From positions 12,727,894 through 12,791,893 of the forward strand of contig OX030956.1 in NCBI GenBank assembly GCA_943735955.1: a stretch of 64,000 bases of DNA, given 5' to 3'. The notes beneath the pieces were generated by a model, which ran no database searches, was not told the origin of the DNA, and worked only from the letters and a program-made list of their open reading frames with translations. Numbering within the stretch: the stretch's first letter is position 1; the number at the start of each line of letters is the position of its first letter. Positions 24,548-40,259 of this stretch are shown here, one piece after another. The stretch is from Piscicola geometra (lineage: Eukaryota > Annelida > Clitellata > Hirudinida > Piscicolidae). The translations under genes were made by a program, and so were the position numbers.

Positions 24548-27500
24548 GATTGAGTGTGTTTATGCGTGTTTCTGTGGTTTTGAAATTTTACTGAATTTTA
24601 ATTATATATTTTTTATTATATTTTTTTGAGTAGAAATTACAATTTTCTCAAGTTAATTCTTGTTCTGAAGTCAATACTCATATTTCAAGATGAAAAGCTT
24701 TCTTAAATTTTAGTTTTAGACTATACTTTTTGAAAAGATCGAGATAAAAAAGTGTATACTATTTCAAACTTTCCCAAACAAGATTTAATCTCTAAACTTC
24801 ACTTTCTTTATTCAGTTCACTCCTTATCAGCCTCTTTCACTGCCATCAATCACCTCTCTCATAAATCTCCAAGAGAACTTCCTCGCTATTAAATTTTCAA
24901 ACCTATTCTTTATTCAGTCACTGTTCACTTTTTAAGTTCTTCAATTACGTCAATTAACTTGCTTAAATTATTCATATGATTTAATTATCATGTTTATTTA
25001 ATAAATCTTTATTGCTGAATTTTCATAGTTTATTTATGAACATAATTCAATAATTCCTCAAAATTTCATTAAGAAAATGATATTTAGAATAAAATATGAC
25101 GCATTTTGATTTTTTCGAAAAGTCTTTTATTTCATTTTTTAGAAAATGTCATTAATCACCGTTCAAAAGCTCCAGTCTTCCTTTAAATTAAAGTGCATTT
25201 TGCTGGAAATTACTTTTAAATAATTAAATTAATCTTCACACAACTCAGCTCGACTTCCTCCTTCAAGTTTCTTTGATTTTTTAGAAAACTTTATTACGTC
25301 ATTTCCTCGTTCCAGTCTCACCAAACTTCCAGTGTATAGAAGCCTGAAAGTTAAAAAAACACTAACATTAATATGAATACTAAAAAAAATAACAAGAATT
25401 TGTAATAAATTGCTGTAAAAACACTGATTTTCAAATGCCATCACGCTCAATCTTGTAAATTATTAATTACGCTTCACACCTTTACGTGAGAAGTGTCAAA
25501 GAATGATTAATAGACGCATTATGAAGGTCAAATTCAACGAAAGTATTCAAGTTTATAATTTAAAAAGATGAATTTTTAGTCGAATTAAAATGCATCAAAG
25601 AATTTCAAAAGCATGGATCTTCAAGGTTCCTCATAAGTCATCTACCTGTGGGGGACACATATAATGCTAAAAACTTAAAAATTGCAAACCCCTCTATGAA
25701 GCATTAGAAATCAAGTGCACAAACACTAGTCAACGAAAGCCGACTACCATTCTTTAGATCTGAATGCTTTCATGAAAAATGCAAATCACAGTCTTACGTA
25801 AGAAGGTTTTTCTTTTTTTTTCAAATATCGTTTATTTTATTAATTAATTAATCTTTATTTTCTTTGAATTAAGAGCCTACGAGTTTAGAAGGCATACATC
25901 AAACATTTTTGGATTAACTTAAAATTTTATAGATTTTTGTTTTAAAAGCTTAAACATTTTACATTTGAAACTTTAAAAATTCATTAAAAAATCTAAAGTT
26001 TTTTAATTTATGTCGAAAATAATAAAACATATTTATAGCTCGATAAACAAACAAAAGCTTATTTAAAGGCTATTCCCCAGGGCCCATAAACAATAATTAA
26101 GGACGATTTACTTAAGGACTTCCGGGTTACACACGAGCAATCAACACAGCCTCATTACCACGCCGAAGCATCCATCATTCGTCCTACATAAACCCCCCAA
26201 GGAGAGAACTAAATGAAAACCTCTAAGTGGCGATTGCATTGTTTCATGAAACATTGAAATTATCTTATCGATTTTTCAAGGTATTAAATGATTGAAATTT
26301 GCAATACAAAAATAATTTAAGTTTAATTTACTTGTGTTTATATTTGTTCTAAAAATGATTTTCTCAGTGCTTTGAGTAAATGCGTGTGGAACAAAATGAA
26401 GATAAATTCATCATTTCCGCGAGGTAGCAATCGATGACTCAGTTTTCTCAAGACATATTTGAAAGCTGAAAAGAAAGTTTGAAAGCTTATCAGTCGAAAA
26501 TGATACCCATTTTGGCGATAAGAACTGCCATGAAGAATGCACCATAAACGATGGAAAAATGTAGGAAACTCTTAGTTTTGTTTAAAATATTTTAGTAGAC
26601 AATGATGGATTAGAAGTTATGTTTTTTGACAAAGAGAAAAATGTATATATTTAGTGTTTTGGGCAAGGAGGACCATTAAAAACCTTTCAAACAAAATGTG
26701 AGTTTGAAAAAGAGTTGTATTAAATAAGTTTATTTGTCCCATTTTTCTATTACAAAATAGTTTCTAAATATTCATTCTCGAAAAAACCTACTTGAAAGGG
26801 CGTTAAATGTTCTTTTAGGAATTAAAAAGCAATGAAAAAAAGTTAAAAGTGAAAAACAGAAAGAAAAGATCAATTAACTCAGGCTTAATAAAAACTGAAA
26901 TAAATACGATGTTTGCTCAGTGGAGGTCAAAAAAGATAAGGTTTTATTTTTGTGTGCGACTGTAGTTCTTTTGTGTCTTTGGTTGTGTGCATATGTGCGT
27001 GTATGTGTGCGTGTATGTGATTGTGTCTTTGGTCACCATGGATTTCCAATAGTGGCATCTCTATCTTTTTCCTTTTCTATTTTTTGAGCTTCGTTGCATC
27101 AAAAACGAGGTCGTCCGTTGGCACTTAACAGATCGCATGTTTGCAAAGTCTTCTCACGTCCGATAACACCAATAGACGCGTTTCTTTCTAGAAAAAAAGC
27201 GCGTAAAAAAGATCTAAAAGTTTCAAAGAAAACCCCTCTTGCAGAAACAATTTATATTCGCGTTATTGATGAGAGAGGATTTGGGAGTGGGAGTATGATA
27301 GATTCACGAATCGGTGTAGAGTAAGCTATGTGCTCATGTTGTATACATGTTTTGTATTTCATGTTTCACACATGACAAAATATTAGTTATTTATTCTGAA
27401 GAAGAATGGATGGTTGATGATGTTTAACGGAGTCATACTGATGTTACAAGTCACTTCCCTTTCAAATAGAATTAGAAACCAAGATATAAGCTGTAAAGAG

Positions 27501-28062
27501 ATAATTAAATGTGAATTTAAAATAGTTAATGATTAAATACTTTTCAAATTTATAATTTTAGTTTTCGTATAGGCTGAAGTCACTCAACTGCGAAGAAAAG
27601 TTTAAATTGCAACGAAGCGTGAAAATCAGCGATAAAAAATTAAATTTATTTTGCTTATAACAGAAATAACTGAAATTTTAAAACTTCATTAAACCAAACT
27701 TCATTTAATTAACCTGACAAAAACTTCTTTTTTAATCCTCGTTATCAAAAAACAGAAAGCATTGTTTAAAAAAAGGAAAAAGAAACTTTCTTGAGGCATT
27801 CAAGTGTCCATGAAGCACCTAATCTTGAGTTTCAGGAGCACTTTCATCATAATTTTATCCAAACTTCATCCCAATTTCATCCTAGTTTTAAAGATCTTTT
27901 TGGCCTCTGATGGGGCTCGAGCAGATCTGCAATTCAGATCTACATATTGCGGCTACTTGCTCTTGCATGACTCCATCCCTGCAAGCCCGATGCAATCTCC
28001 AGTCGACTTGCTTCAGAGAATACTCTTTGGAGACATAGTAAACATATGTTTTACGACTTGTG

Positions 28063-28336
<274 letters not shown>

Positions 28337-28814
28337 GTGCGTGATTTTTGTTTTGTTTTTTTATAGATATATGAATGGACAATTCTGCTTTTATGTGCTC
28401 GTGTGCCTGAATGCGTAGCATGCATAAAAGACCCGATGGGGATTGTAACGGAAGCTTTTTTGTGGTCAATTAGAGTGCTAGGCAGCTCTTCACGCCTGTC
28501 TGGAGTCTCTTTAGAATTATTTAGCGCCACATAATTTAGAAATTACGTCTCTTCAGTCCATTCTTGAAATTAATCTGCTCGTTTGGGAGTTTTTTGTGTG
28601 CATTCGGATTCAGAGGCTTTCTTAAGGAACTCTCGGCCTGGAAAAAATGATGGAGTGCTTTAACTTTAAATTATTTGACTTTTTTAAAATTGGATTTTTT
28701 GTGTCATTCAATAAACTTGAAAGCAGTCGAAACTTTTTCATTTTGATAAGATTTCTATCAAATTATTTGCCCGTCCATTAAAATCTCTTTCAGTTCATTT
28801 CCGTTTTATAAAAG

Positions 28815-28930
28815 CTATTACCACCATCATCATCCTCATCTTTCTCTTCATTCATCATCATCATCACCACCATCATCATCCTCATCTTTCTCTTCATTCT
28901 TCTCATCATCATCATCATCCTTCTCTGCCT
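28815..28930 (+). repeat. (ATC)n-rich sequence with a 34-bp direct duplication
   Basis: The words at 28820-28853 and 28866-28899 (both beginning ACCACCATCATCATCC and ending TCTTCATTC) are identical over 34 bp. Confidence 0.8.
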
Positions 28931-31900
28931 TCTTCTTTTTTTTCTCATTATTCTTATTATCAACCTCCTTCTACAATGACCAAGGACATGTTGAAGCAAT
29001 TATTTTTTTATTATGCGCCGAAAACTGAAAAATATAGTCTATGAGAAAGTTTTCAAAAAGTTTCATGAACTTTAAAAGTTATTCAAAAGAAAATGTTTAT
29101 TCTAAATAATGTAGGTAAAAATTAAGTGAGTGGCAATTTAATAAGCTGAATTATCATAAAATTTTTCTATTTTGTAAAATAAGGATACTAATTAAAAAAT
29201 ATCTTTGAAAAATCGAAATTAAATCGCGAGAAAAGCATTTTCCACTGAAAAAACTAAACTTTTATTTTTTAAACCATTATATTTAGAAACTATTAGCTTT
29301 AAAAACAATTTTTTGAAAATAAAAAACACAGACTTTAGGGGCCTATAACACTAAAACAAGACAAAACGAGGCACTACAGAATCATATCACGTACGACGAA
29401 TGCACGCTGATGAATTCCCCAAGAATTCACAATTCTCATTCCTATCTTTTTCCATCTTTATTATCTTTTTACAATGTTGTGGGTTTTCTCTGACAACGAA
29501 CTTCTGTTTTCGAGTTTTGTGATTTTACTTTATAATTAGGTTAATTTATTCAGAATTTTTTACAATTATTTTTTTAATGCATTTTTTAAAAAATTCTTTT
29601 TTTTAATATTTCTTAATGTTCTAATACATTTTGTTGGCTTTCTTTCATTCAAATTAGGAAGTGTATTTTTCTTTTGACTTGTATATGTTATGTAAAGCAC
29701 TCCCAATATGTTTTGTCTAATAAAGTCTTCTCAATAATATCGTTGACAAAAATTAAAGAAAACACTGAAAATTGTATAAAAAAAATACATTTTAAAATGT
29801 TTTAAAGACTATTAAAACAGAATTGACTAAATTTTTAGGAAAAAAACTTTATATAATAAAAATATGTTTTATTGCAAAAAAGGTCGTATTTTAAAATTAC
29901 TCAAAGCCCTAGGTAATCCGTTGTAGGAGCAATAGTCTCTAAATTCCTCCATGGAAAACTTTATCTAAGAACTAAAATGCGCTTGAATGAAACAAAGCAA
30001 GTGGTATTTCTAACAATGACTGAGGCTATATAGGAAATTACTATTTCTAATGAATAGACCTACTTGTATACGTACTATTTATGTACTTCTCTACACTTCT
30101 TCACACTTTTTAAAAATAACTTTCTTTTTTTTTACTTTCCCACATAATGAATTCCTGGGCGTGGACTAATACGTTATTTCAGTCAAATATCATCATCGTG
30201 ACAATGACTTCATTACAACTTAATTATAACTTTTTTCCAGTGTTCTACACTGAAATTAATGGGACATATACCTTTTAGAAACAAGAAAATCCTAATTTAC
30301 TTAACTATTGCTTACAACCTATGAATCCTTTAGCAATTCTGCTAGACTTTAAAAACTTATAAAGTATGCTTCTTGGTTATTTTACCATTTCATCAGCTTT
30401 AATAGAGGTCAGTCTTGCATGAAAGCGGTGAAAAAATTCCAGTTAGACACAGCAGTTGCAAGCCTTCCTGAGACGACTCAAAATCTTCAACAAAACTCTT
30501 TTTGCCCGATGATCTCATCTCCGACAGCACCCTCCTCCCACCTTCCTCATCTCAACGTGGTTGCCCAAAGAATTTCGAAAGAGCAAGTTTTAAAATGTCT
30601 GAAACATGAAAGACCGGATTGACCATTTGAAACAACATTGACTTTTTGTGCTTTCATCACTCGCGACTGACCTTTTAAAAAAAAAATTTTCACCCAACAT
30701 TATTTTTTGAAGCCTATCTGTGTTGACGGAATTGGAGAAAATCTGAAATATTTTATTATGAATTTTAGCAAAAAGCATAATCTACAACCGAAAAAAAAAA
30801 ATTCAGAAAACCATTTCGATCTTGAACATTGTCCTCAACTCTGCTAGATTTTAATCACAAATCTAAATGTACCAAGCTTTCTATTTCTTCGTTTAAAGTC
30901 CAAATAAAAACTTTCTAATTATTTTATTTTTTCCATTTTCTATATTATTTTTCAATTTTTTTCCCACTCTTCTACAATACAACTTGAACTAGAGGCCACC
31001 AACACGGGTTTCAATCTTTGACGCATCGACATTTGACATGCGTCAAATCTCCAAAATGAAGTAAAGCCATTTCGACGCCACACTTTTTAAACAGCATATT
31101 CCGCTCTCGTCGACGAAGATTCCAGAATATTTTATATGTTTTTTATGCAAATCTGCGCCAAGTCTTCGCCCTTCGAATCACATTATTGGTTTGTGAGGCA
31201 CATTGGCGTTCCTACTGATTCCATCTTATCATATCATCACTCAATCTTATTGAGCTGATTTTGACTTCCCTATCAATAACTCACATTCTAAATGTCTGAC
31301 TTTTCAGCCATTAAATTCTTTTAACGTATAAACATAAATTTTAAAATACCGAGCAAGCTTAATCATGTTTTGCTTTTCATTTGGAGTATTGTCAATCTAT
31401 GAGTTATAAAGACACGCGGGCCAGCTTCAACTTCCCAGCTTTTTAACTTGTCTCAGGTTACGACCTGATCAAATTATATCTTAAAAACGCTTCGTTTTTC
31501 AAAAAAAATACAATTGTTAAAAAACTTTTTTAAAATTGAGTTAGAGCAATTTTTGAAACTTTATTTTTCAGCGTAAATCACTTAAATGTGAGTGCTTGTT
31601 TGGCATCACCGGCAAGCCCTCGGTCATTCTTGAACTATTATGATAGAGGCGATGGCGATAGTGGTGACATGACGAGATGATGAGGATGAAAAGTTTGAAA
31701 GTCATGCAGGAAATGAGAAAGGAATAGGAATGAAATTTGTAATAGTCTTAGTTAACTGACAAGGCTCGCGTGATGAAGAATGAATGAAGAATGACATACG
31801 ACAAAAAGTTTCAACACAAGAAATAATAGAGTGCTGACAACTTTAATGATAGATGATACTGAATAATTATGCTAGTAATGAAGACAATTACTTTATGAAT

Positions 31901-34900
31901 TTTAGTGAGAATTTTTACTTTTACAATTTTATATTCAAAATACAATTAGATGCACTTGTGGTTTCGGAAAAGGTTAAGAGTTCAAAAATAAACAAGTTCG
32001 GGGATATTCGCGTGTTATCATTATTTAGAACAGAATAAAAAAAATTTGATTTAAAATTCTATTTCTTAAAATTTAACAACTTATTTGGAAATAAATATAG
32101 GGTTTCACATTTAAAAGATATTTTTTTGCAAAAATAAATCTAATAAAACGATTTGTCAAATTGGATTACGCAGATTTTAATGCTCAAAAAATTTTGGATA
32201 TTAAAATCGAAAAATATCTGTATAATAATTTCTTAAAAAATAAAGTTCGTTCCCAGATGACATAAACTACCTAAAATTGAAGGCGTTTAAATATATTTTA
32301 TTACATGTATTAAAATAAATACCAAAGTATTTACATTACTTGCTCATTTAAGATCGGAATTACAGTTTTTTGAACATATTTAAAATCATAAACTCCCAGA
32401 AACGTTCTATATATTTTAATCGATCAGCTAAAGTGAGCTCGAACAGCATTTATCGGATTATTTTAAAATATAATCCAATTTCGAGTTTGAATATTGAATT
32501 CTAAGTTTTAATTGAATCAAACTCAACGGAATAAAATAAGTTTTCAAAATATTTAAGTTTTAACTCTTTTTTAAAATTATTTTTCCATGAAATTCAAAAG
32601 TTTAAATTGAAATGCACGGAAATAAGTATTAAAAAAATAACATGGTTGCCAGACAAAAGAATCAAAAGTAAAGTATACTGCTTCTGACAAACAATGGCGT
32701 GATAAGTGAAGTCATGAAAAAATGTTATGCCAAAAGACGACGAAGAAAAAAACTGGTTCAAAGAAAAAGTGAAAAACTGGATGAGTTTATGTTTGCTTTT
32801 CTTTCAAAACGGAATTGATAGTTTTTTGGGAGTCTTATAAAGTATTAAACAACTTTTTAGTTTTTCAACTTATTTTTGTTCCAATATTTATTATAACTAA
32901 AATGTTCTACAAATAAATCAATTATTTTTCCAATTAATAAAAGAATTCAAAACACACGGGGTTGCCAATTAATAAGGTCCCTAAACAGCTTTTTACAATA
33001 TCGTCAAACAATTCTTGAAGACTTGGCAATCCTGGTTAATGTTTTTGTGCCTCTAAGCTCTGCGGGGCACCCAATAACCATTCTTCTTGTCCGCCCTGGA
33101 AAGCTATTGGGAAAAAAAGATTTTTTCGAAGACGTTTTCAAGTTCTTTGTATAAAACTGCAATGAATATTTTTGCATTTACAATTTTTTATTTAAAACTA
33201 ATGAAACTTTAATTTATTACTTTGCTAGTTTGAAAGGCTGTTGCTGGTATTTTATCGCTTTTTAGTTAATTTAATTTAGTTTAGTTTTATTACCCTAGAT
33301 ACTTGAACCTTTATAATGGCTGCTTTTGAAATATTTGATTTATAATTGTGTTTTAATCGCATTTATAGTTGTACTAGCTTGGTATTTTAATGGTAATGAA
33401 TGTTTTGAAGGGCTCATACATAATATATCGAGTCAGGTAATTTGAAAAGTTAATTTATTAATCACAGTGTATTTAAATATTGTTTACCACATTTATTGCT
33501 TTTAAAACTTTTTTTTACAAATTTTAACAACTATTTATAAAATTTCAAACGGTAAAATAAACTAGCATATTTTAAAATTGTCTTTCTGTCCAACTTTAGA
33601 GATGGTCGTTTAGCATTGAACTCGTCAAATCGCCTGACTTGGCGTCATTGCAGATTTGTCAATATTTCCATCTTTGATTATCGCTAATTCATTCATGAAA
33701 CCTGTATTACTAATTTAAAAAATCAAGTTAACTTTATTACAATGTAACCTTTACGTCTTGCAAATGTTAATTGCTTTTTTAGAAACTACAAACAGAAGCC
33801 AAAGAGTTATTAAGACTTCAATGAACAGCTCCCAAAGCGGGAATCTTAATAATTTCTACACTTTTTTTTAAAAAAAGTATTCACCTTTTTTCCGTGTTGA
33901 GCAGTTATGAGGTGAATGAAGAAGGTCCCGAGACGATGTTTAAGAGGAAAAGGAAGGAAGAGAATGATCGAAAAAGGTAAAAAATGAAGTGATCAGAAAA
34001 ATATTTTATAATTAAAATACTCTTGTAGATGATTGATGTTCCATAAATGGAAAAAAGGTTTTTCTACTCTAAATACTTTAAAAATTAAATTTTATTATTA
34101 CTATTTTTATTTTCATTAATATTTATTATCGTATTTTAATTTTTTATGTTTCAAAAAGTATTTTATCAGTTATGTCGTCCTCAAAATGCGTGCTTTCCAT
34201 CTATGTTAGCGTCGAAACGAAGTAAAAAAAATCTGTTTATTAGTTTTGAATATAAATTAATTCTCAAATTGAAAAAATATTTGTGATTGAAAAAGGCTAT
34301 GGCATTCATCTTGAAAAGTAAAACTTTTGATATTCATATCTCTTCCCTTTTACAAAAGCCGAAAAAATTATTTAGTTAAATTTGTAAAATTCAATCACAT
34401 CTATTACAAATAAATTCTTTTTTTAGAAAACTTTATCTTTATTTTTTGGTTTTCCAAGTTCTAGATTGGAAAGCAATATGTAGTGGCGATAGGACTTCAA
34501 AGCTTTGAAAACGACAGATAGCAGACAGATGAGCAGGGCTTAAGAAAAGTATCCCAGAGTTGTCCTCTAATAGAAACCCAGTGATTTAAGAAGCCGAGAA
34601 AATTACCACGAGTAAAAGAAACACAGAAGCCACTATTCAACCTCGCCATGACAACACCGCAATCATCATAATTCGTTACTTCGTTTGAAGTAGGCATGAA
34701 ATATAGAAATGCAAAATATTATTTATTTAATAATCAAAACAAACTAATATATTGAAACTTTCGTCCTGTTATACAGTCTTTCAAACTCGCAAGTTAGCGC
34801 TATGCCGATTCTAAGATCGAATCTAATTTTTTTCGCTATTTTCTCCTGAGGATAAATGTTTTTTAGAAGTCGGAAAAAATTCTTTTCAACGATTTTATAG

Positions 34901-37900
34901 CTCGAATCATTCCTTGCCGACTTGAAAAATATCTTTTTAGATTCTATTTTTATTGTGCGAAAAATGTTCATATAAATCACATAATTCTAGATGTTATTCT
35001 TTTTTTTCTTTATTAACTAAAAATCTTCAAAACTCATGAACCATCCAGTAAATGTCATCGCCAACTCTTCATTCGAGAAAACTGTCTCCACGAAAAATTC
35101 TTTTCTTTTGAAAATCCTCATTACACCATTTCGCAACATGCAACCACACCTATAAACACCACCCCAAGAGCAATTAGAAAAGACTTACAGTGTCTTCCAT
35201 CACCTCTCTTAGCTCTTCTAATCCAGCCAGAACACTCGAAGAAGACTTATCGGAGGCACTAATTGGGGTTGTGCCAGCACACCTCGACACATCTCTAATT
35301 GCCTTGTCGTTTATTAGCATAATGAAATACAATACCGTACAATAAAAAGAATAAATTATTTCAAATGGCGTAGATACAAATGAGCTTCAAGACCATATAA
35401 AGTCAGAATCAAGTTTTAATTAGTAATAGTAGCAATAATAAAGCATAAACTTTAATCATTCTAACACCGTAAAGAGTCTTCAAAAATAACAAATAATTTC
35501 TCTGAACATTCATTTTCACAGCTTCTTATGATAATATAATTGCATAATTTATTAAAATATAATGAAATAATCTCATTTAAGTAATAATGTTACTTGGAAA
35601 CATCAGCGTCAAACCGCCAAGAAATCTCACGGGAATATGAAAAAAAGCGCTGAAAAATGTTATTGAAAGATGAATGTTTGTTTGCATGGTCCAAATTTCA
35701 GTGGTGAATGTTTTATTGTGGGTTGACAGGAAAAATTTTTTTACTTCCATTATTTTAATGATTAGCTGAAGTTTTTTGTGATATTTATAAGCTATTGACA
35801 TTCATGCTGCCTTCATGATGGATGGGGGTTTCCAGTTATCTACCTGCACACATACCTTAACATCTTCTTTATTACATTCTTCTACACTGACAACATCACT
35901 CGTAATCTTTTTACTTTTAACCACGTCATCACAAGCCTTTTCCTTCAACTATCCTTTCAAAACCACTGATAAAATTATCCGAAATTTAAAATAAGCTCTC
36001 AGAGAAGTTAATACTGAGCTTTCAAACACCTAATCTAATGAAAGGATTGATGCCAAACTAAGTGCATTCAAGTAGCCATCATCTAGCTGCCAAGCAACGT
36101 AATCGTCTGTTGAACGTAACGACTCAAGTAACGTACAGAAAAATATAAATAAACACACTCAAAATTTAAGTTTTCTAAATTCACTTTTCCTGCCACGCAT
36201 AAAAAAAGTTTGCAAACTTTATACTAAACCTTTGTTTTTTGAGCTCTGAGAGTTTTATGAGCCTCTTGGTGCTTTGAATTCACGATTAATAAATCAGGCA
36301 TTCTTTGTTACTAAAATCATGATGATAGTGATTACATTAGAAATGCTGTAACAAACCATGGCATGATCACAAGAACTGTCGATGTCTGAATGACGAGAAT
36401 TGACATGAATGTGTTAGTTGAAAAAGTATTCCGCCACAATTTTAAAAGAGGAAAAGAGTTTTTTGGATGATATTAAATTCACGTGAAAAATTCAAAAGGT
36501 TTTTACTTATAATCAACTTAATGCAGCCTCATAAAGTTTTTCTATATTTTTTCTACTTTATTGTCTGGGTGGAGTTCTTTGACGTTTTGACGCATTAATT
36601 AATTAATAACATTCATTTTTAGAAAAAAAAAGTGTTTGTACACATATGAAAATAACTTTTAATAAAGTAAATACTAATTTATCATTTTTAATATATTAAA
36701 AACCTCTACAAAATATACTCTGGATTTTAAGAAATTATTTTTTAATAATCCAATAATGATGATAAATTACGCATAATTTTTTTCATCAATTATAAAAAAT
36801 GGCATTATCAATTATTGTTTTCTCCTAATCAGACTTTCACGATCACTTGTCTTTTTAGGATATTTCACTCACCTCACTTAAGAGTTTCAATCTCTCTTTT
36901 ACACTTTAAAAAACAAGATCACACTTTTCTATATATAAAATATAAATTAACTTTGTCCGTAAAAAATTATTTTTAAAGGCTTAGAAACCTTTTTCCACTT
37001 GCAATTTTTACTGCAAAACTGATGCAATTGCGTTCATCTCAACTTATATAGTGTTCTGAGAGGTTTAGCCGTAACGCTGGACTCGACCGCGCTTAAGAGA
37101 CGATTTATAAGTCTCGAAAAAATTAAAAAATTATGTAAATAAAACAACAATTATTTGAAGAAAGTTAGATTTTTGAAAAGATGCTTGAGGTTTATTTCAG
37201 AAGCTCGTACGTAGTGATAAATGTTTTTTCGAACATGTAATTTATTAGTTTTAATGCTTTGCTTGTGGTGGCAGTTTGGAGTGGTTTTCTGTCCTTTTTC
37301 CATTTATTTACATTTTCACCTAATGATTTTTAGTACATCTACCAAATTTTCGTCTCATCTCTTCAGCATCCCTTCTTCTATCACCTTCCTTCCCAGATCA
37401 AACATCATCACCTTCCTATCTTTCTACGTGATTTCCAAGCGCCTAGTTTAGTATTCCAAGAGCATAAACTTTCCTTACTTGTGTTTGCCAAGCATTTTCA
37501 AATACAAGCATTTCATGGAAAAATATTCCTTACCAGACAAAACCCCTCTTACGTAACACTAATTCTATTTTTGCCGAACTTTTTTGGATCTACCACACGC
37601 GTATTATCATTAGTCTTTAAGGGAAAATTATTTTAGTGTTTTTCGTGTTTAGGTATTTAAAAAGTGTGGAGTTTAAAATCGTTTTATTCTAGTGGCAGGA
37701 CTTGAAACAACAGGGACTTCTAGGTAATAAAGCTCAAGAGGCAGTAGAAATGCAAAGCTTGGAATTTTGCTTATGGCTTTGTAGATGATGGATTTAAAAG
37801 TACAGCAGTAAAGTTATGTTTCTCTAGAAAACAATCTAATTCTGGATGCTCCATAAAATAGAAATAATGTCAAAATACAATGAAGGAAATAAAAATTAGC

Positions 37901-38639
37901 TATAAGTCAAAATAATAATAATATGTATGAAATAGTATTTTAATCTTTCCTAGTACTTCACATAAAATATTTTTTTCCCAAAAAACCTAAGTTCCAATAA
38001 TTGTAATTATTACACAAGTAATGTGTTTAGTAGTTTGTTTAGTTGTGTGGCATTGTATTTGGTTTCAAATGAGCTTTTCAACAATTCAAAAGCCTACATG
38101 GTCTTCCTCTTGCAACAGGCGTTTCCAAAAAAGTAATTTGCTTGTCGATAAAAATGTCACCGAACCTTTTATTCAGCTGCAAAAAATCTCGTCAATCTTG
38201 ATCGCATGCTTCGATCCAAGCACGTAAATAGTTATTCTTTATCCCTTGAAGCATTTTTATTAGTATTATGACAAATATTATTATTAATTTTAATAATGTA
38301 TGCAAATAATTTTATCATATAAAAATGTAATTAAAAAAGCTAAAACTTTTTTATACATGCGCCAGCGGTTTCCAGGAACATGAAAATATTCTTTTGATTT
38401 TTCTTTAAATTATAAATGAAATTATAAGTAATTAATCAACTAATTATTGGTTGTTGATCCATTTACAATTATTATTTTCTCTCGTCATATCTCAATGCAA
38501 TTAGCATGTCAACGTGAATCTTACATGAGTAGACATTCGTCTTATGTTTTTTTCTCGCTAGTAATAATTAGAATAATTATTGATAATTAATTTAAACTAA
38601 TTGATAATAGGATATTGAAAAACAATATAAATATGTAAC

Positions 38640-38785
38640 CAAATGGGTTTCCAGGCCACTTAGATCGCAAATTTCATTCGTGCCTATGGGTTACTAGGGC
38701 AGCGGTTGCACTCGAACCTAGGATAATTATTCATTGGTCAAGCCGAGAGTCGTTACACACTTTGCTACCCGCTCACCTAATAATT
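38640..38785 (-). mobile_element. tRNA-derived SINE-like element
   Basis: On the - strand there is an A-box-like GTGAGCGGGTAGC (about 38764-38776) followed by a B-box-like AGGTTCGAGTGC (38708-38719) and then a tRNA-unrelated tail. The spacing of about 50 bp fits an internal pol III promoter. The sequence does not fold as a clean tRNA, so a SINE or decayed tRNA relic is more likely than a functional tRNA. Confidence 0.5.
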
Positions 38786-38943
38786 TGACATACTGACACT
38801 AAAAATATTTTCACAATTTTTAAGGTCGAAAAAATAAAATAGAGGTTTTATGACATTAAATTATTACCCCATCACACGCCTTGTTAAACCACTTTGCAAT
38901 AAGTTTCAAAGTGCTTAAACTCACATACCTACTCACACATACA

Positions 38944-38955
38944 CGTACACACACA

Positions 38956-39029
<74 letters not shown>

Positions 39030-39056
39030 CACACCCACATACACACACACACACAC
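38944..39056 (+). repeat. (CA)n microsatellite
   Basis: About 55 CA units with AAA and CCC interruptions near 38960, 39014 and 39035. Confidence 0.95.
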
Positions 39057-39298
39057 TTTCCAAAGACTCGCCAGCAGACTTATAGCCAATTCACCTTTGC
39101 AAGCTCCCCATCTAATCTGCATAATTTCTTCAAAGAACATTCACAGAGAGTTCAGCTCACCTCTCCACACAAGGTCAAGGACATTTGTGGCTTGCTCGAA
39201 GCAACTAAACGCGTGTCCTTTAAAGTTTCAAATTTTTATATATATTTTGACTATGGAGCAATAGCTAGGTGATTGAGTCACCTATTGAATGTAACAGC

Positions 39299-39603
39299 CA
39301 TGGGCGGGGATACTGGGGGTCCTGGAGTCCGCCTTAATATGGACTCTCCCCCCCCCTCCCCCAACTTTTTTCTATAAAATCATTTTAAAACTCTTTTTCA
39401 AACATGGCATAAAACAGAATTTTTACATAGTAATACATTGTGAGTATGTGTAGTTATAGTTATAGCTGTCTAAAATAAAAAATTTTATTGCTTATTTAAA
39501 TATTCGTTTACTTAAATATTCAAGTCCGCTTCCCAGACCACCCCCTAGGATCGTCTATGCTGGTTAGGACCCCTCCAAGATTTGCAGCAGATCGCCGCCC
39601 CTG
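39299..39603. mobile_element. Non-autonomous hAT-type MITE with 8-bp target duplication
   Basis: A 305-bp element flanked by identical 8-bp direct repeats GTAACAGC (39291-39298 and 39604-39611). Its ends are inverted: left CATGGGCGGGGAT, right (reverse complement) CAGGGGCGGCGAT, 11 of 13 matching. An 8-bp duplication and CAGGGGCGG-type ends are characteristic of the hAT superfamily. The middle is AT-rich and codes for nothing. The GC-rich ends, including a run of nine C at about 39350, stand out from the surrounding AT-rich DNA. Confidence 0.75.
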
Positions 39604-39611
39604 GTAACAGC

Positions 39612-40255
39612 TGTAGAAAAAAATGTAAAAAAACAGTAAACTTTACTGAGTAAAGGCTTGTTTAAGAACAGTGAAAGAACATCTACATGAAAGCGGGTAA
39701 ATAGTGATTGACTCTAAAATTGTCATGGCAATTGCAAAAAAGAATAATTGATAGTTTTTGAGATTACATTTTTGATTTATAATATGGAGTTGCAAGCATT
39801 CGTCAGAAATTTTTTTTATATTAGAAATTTAATGGTTTTAAACATACACCTTACAGAGTAGATTTTTTATTTTTTATCTTCTTAATTCGATTCTTTTTAT
39901 TAATTCAACGTGTACTCTTTTTTGTAAAACCAGACTGGTTTCGACATGAGTAAAGGCTGGCCATACTAGAGACCTATGCTGTGACAGCAATCTTCCAATG
40001 ACAATACCATACAGCTGTAACCGCTTTAAACATTGATTTATCCTAAACCACACAACTAGTCAGAATTTATAACCTTTAAATAAAAATCTTTTCGAATTCA
40101 CTTTAAAATGTATTTTTCACAGATAAAAGTGGTATTTAATGACAAAAATAATTCTCCTATTTCCCCTTATTTATAATGTAAGTCAAAACAGAGTCCCAAG
40201 AATGTACAGAAAAATAAAAAGTTAAACAATTTATAACTAATTGACAAAATATGCA
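39612..40255. other. AT-rich DNA downstream of RABIF
   Basis: Includes the probable RABIF 3' UTR at the right end. No other feature is recognised. Confidence 0.5.
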
Positions 40256-40259
40256 GAGA

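Noticed and set aside
30419..30622. 67-codon ORF with ISKEQVLKCLK
   Set aside because: The match to the pre-RT region is too short to call a retroelement on its own.
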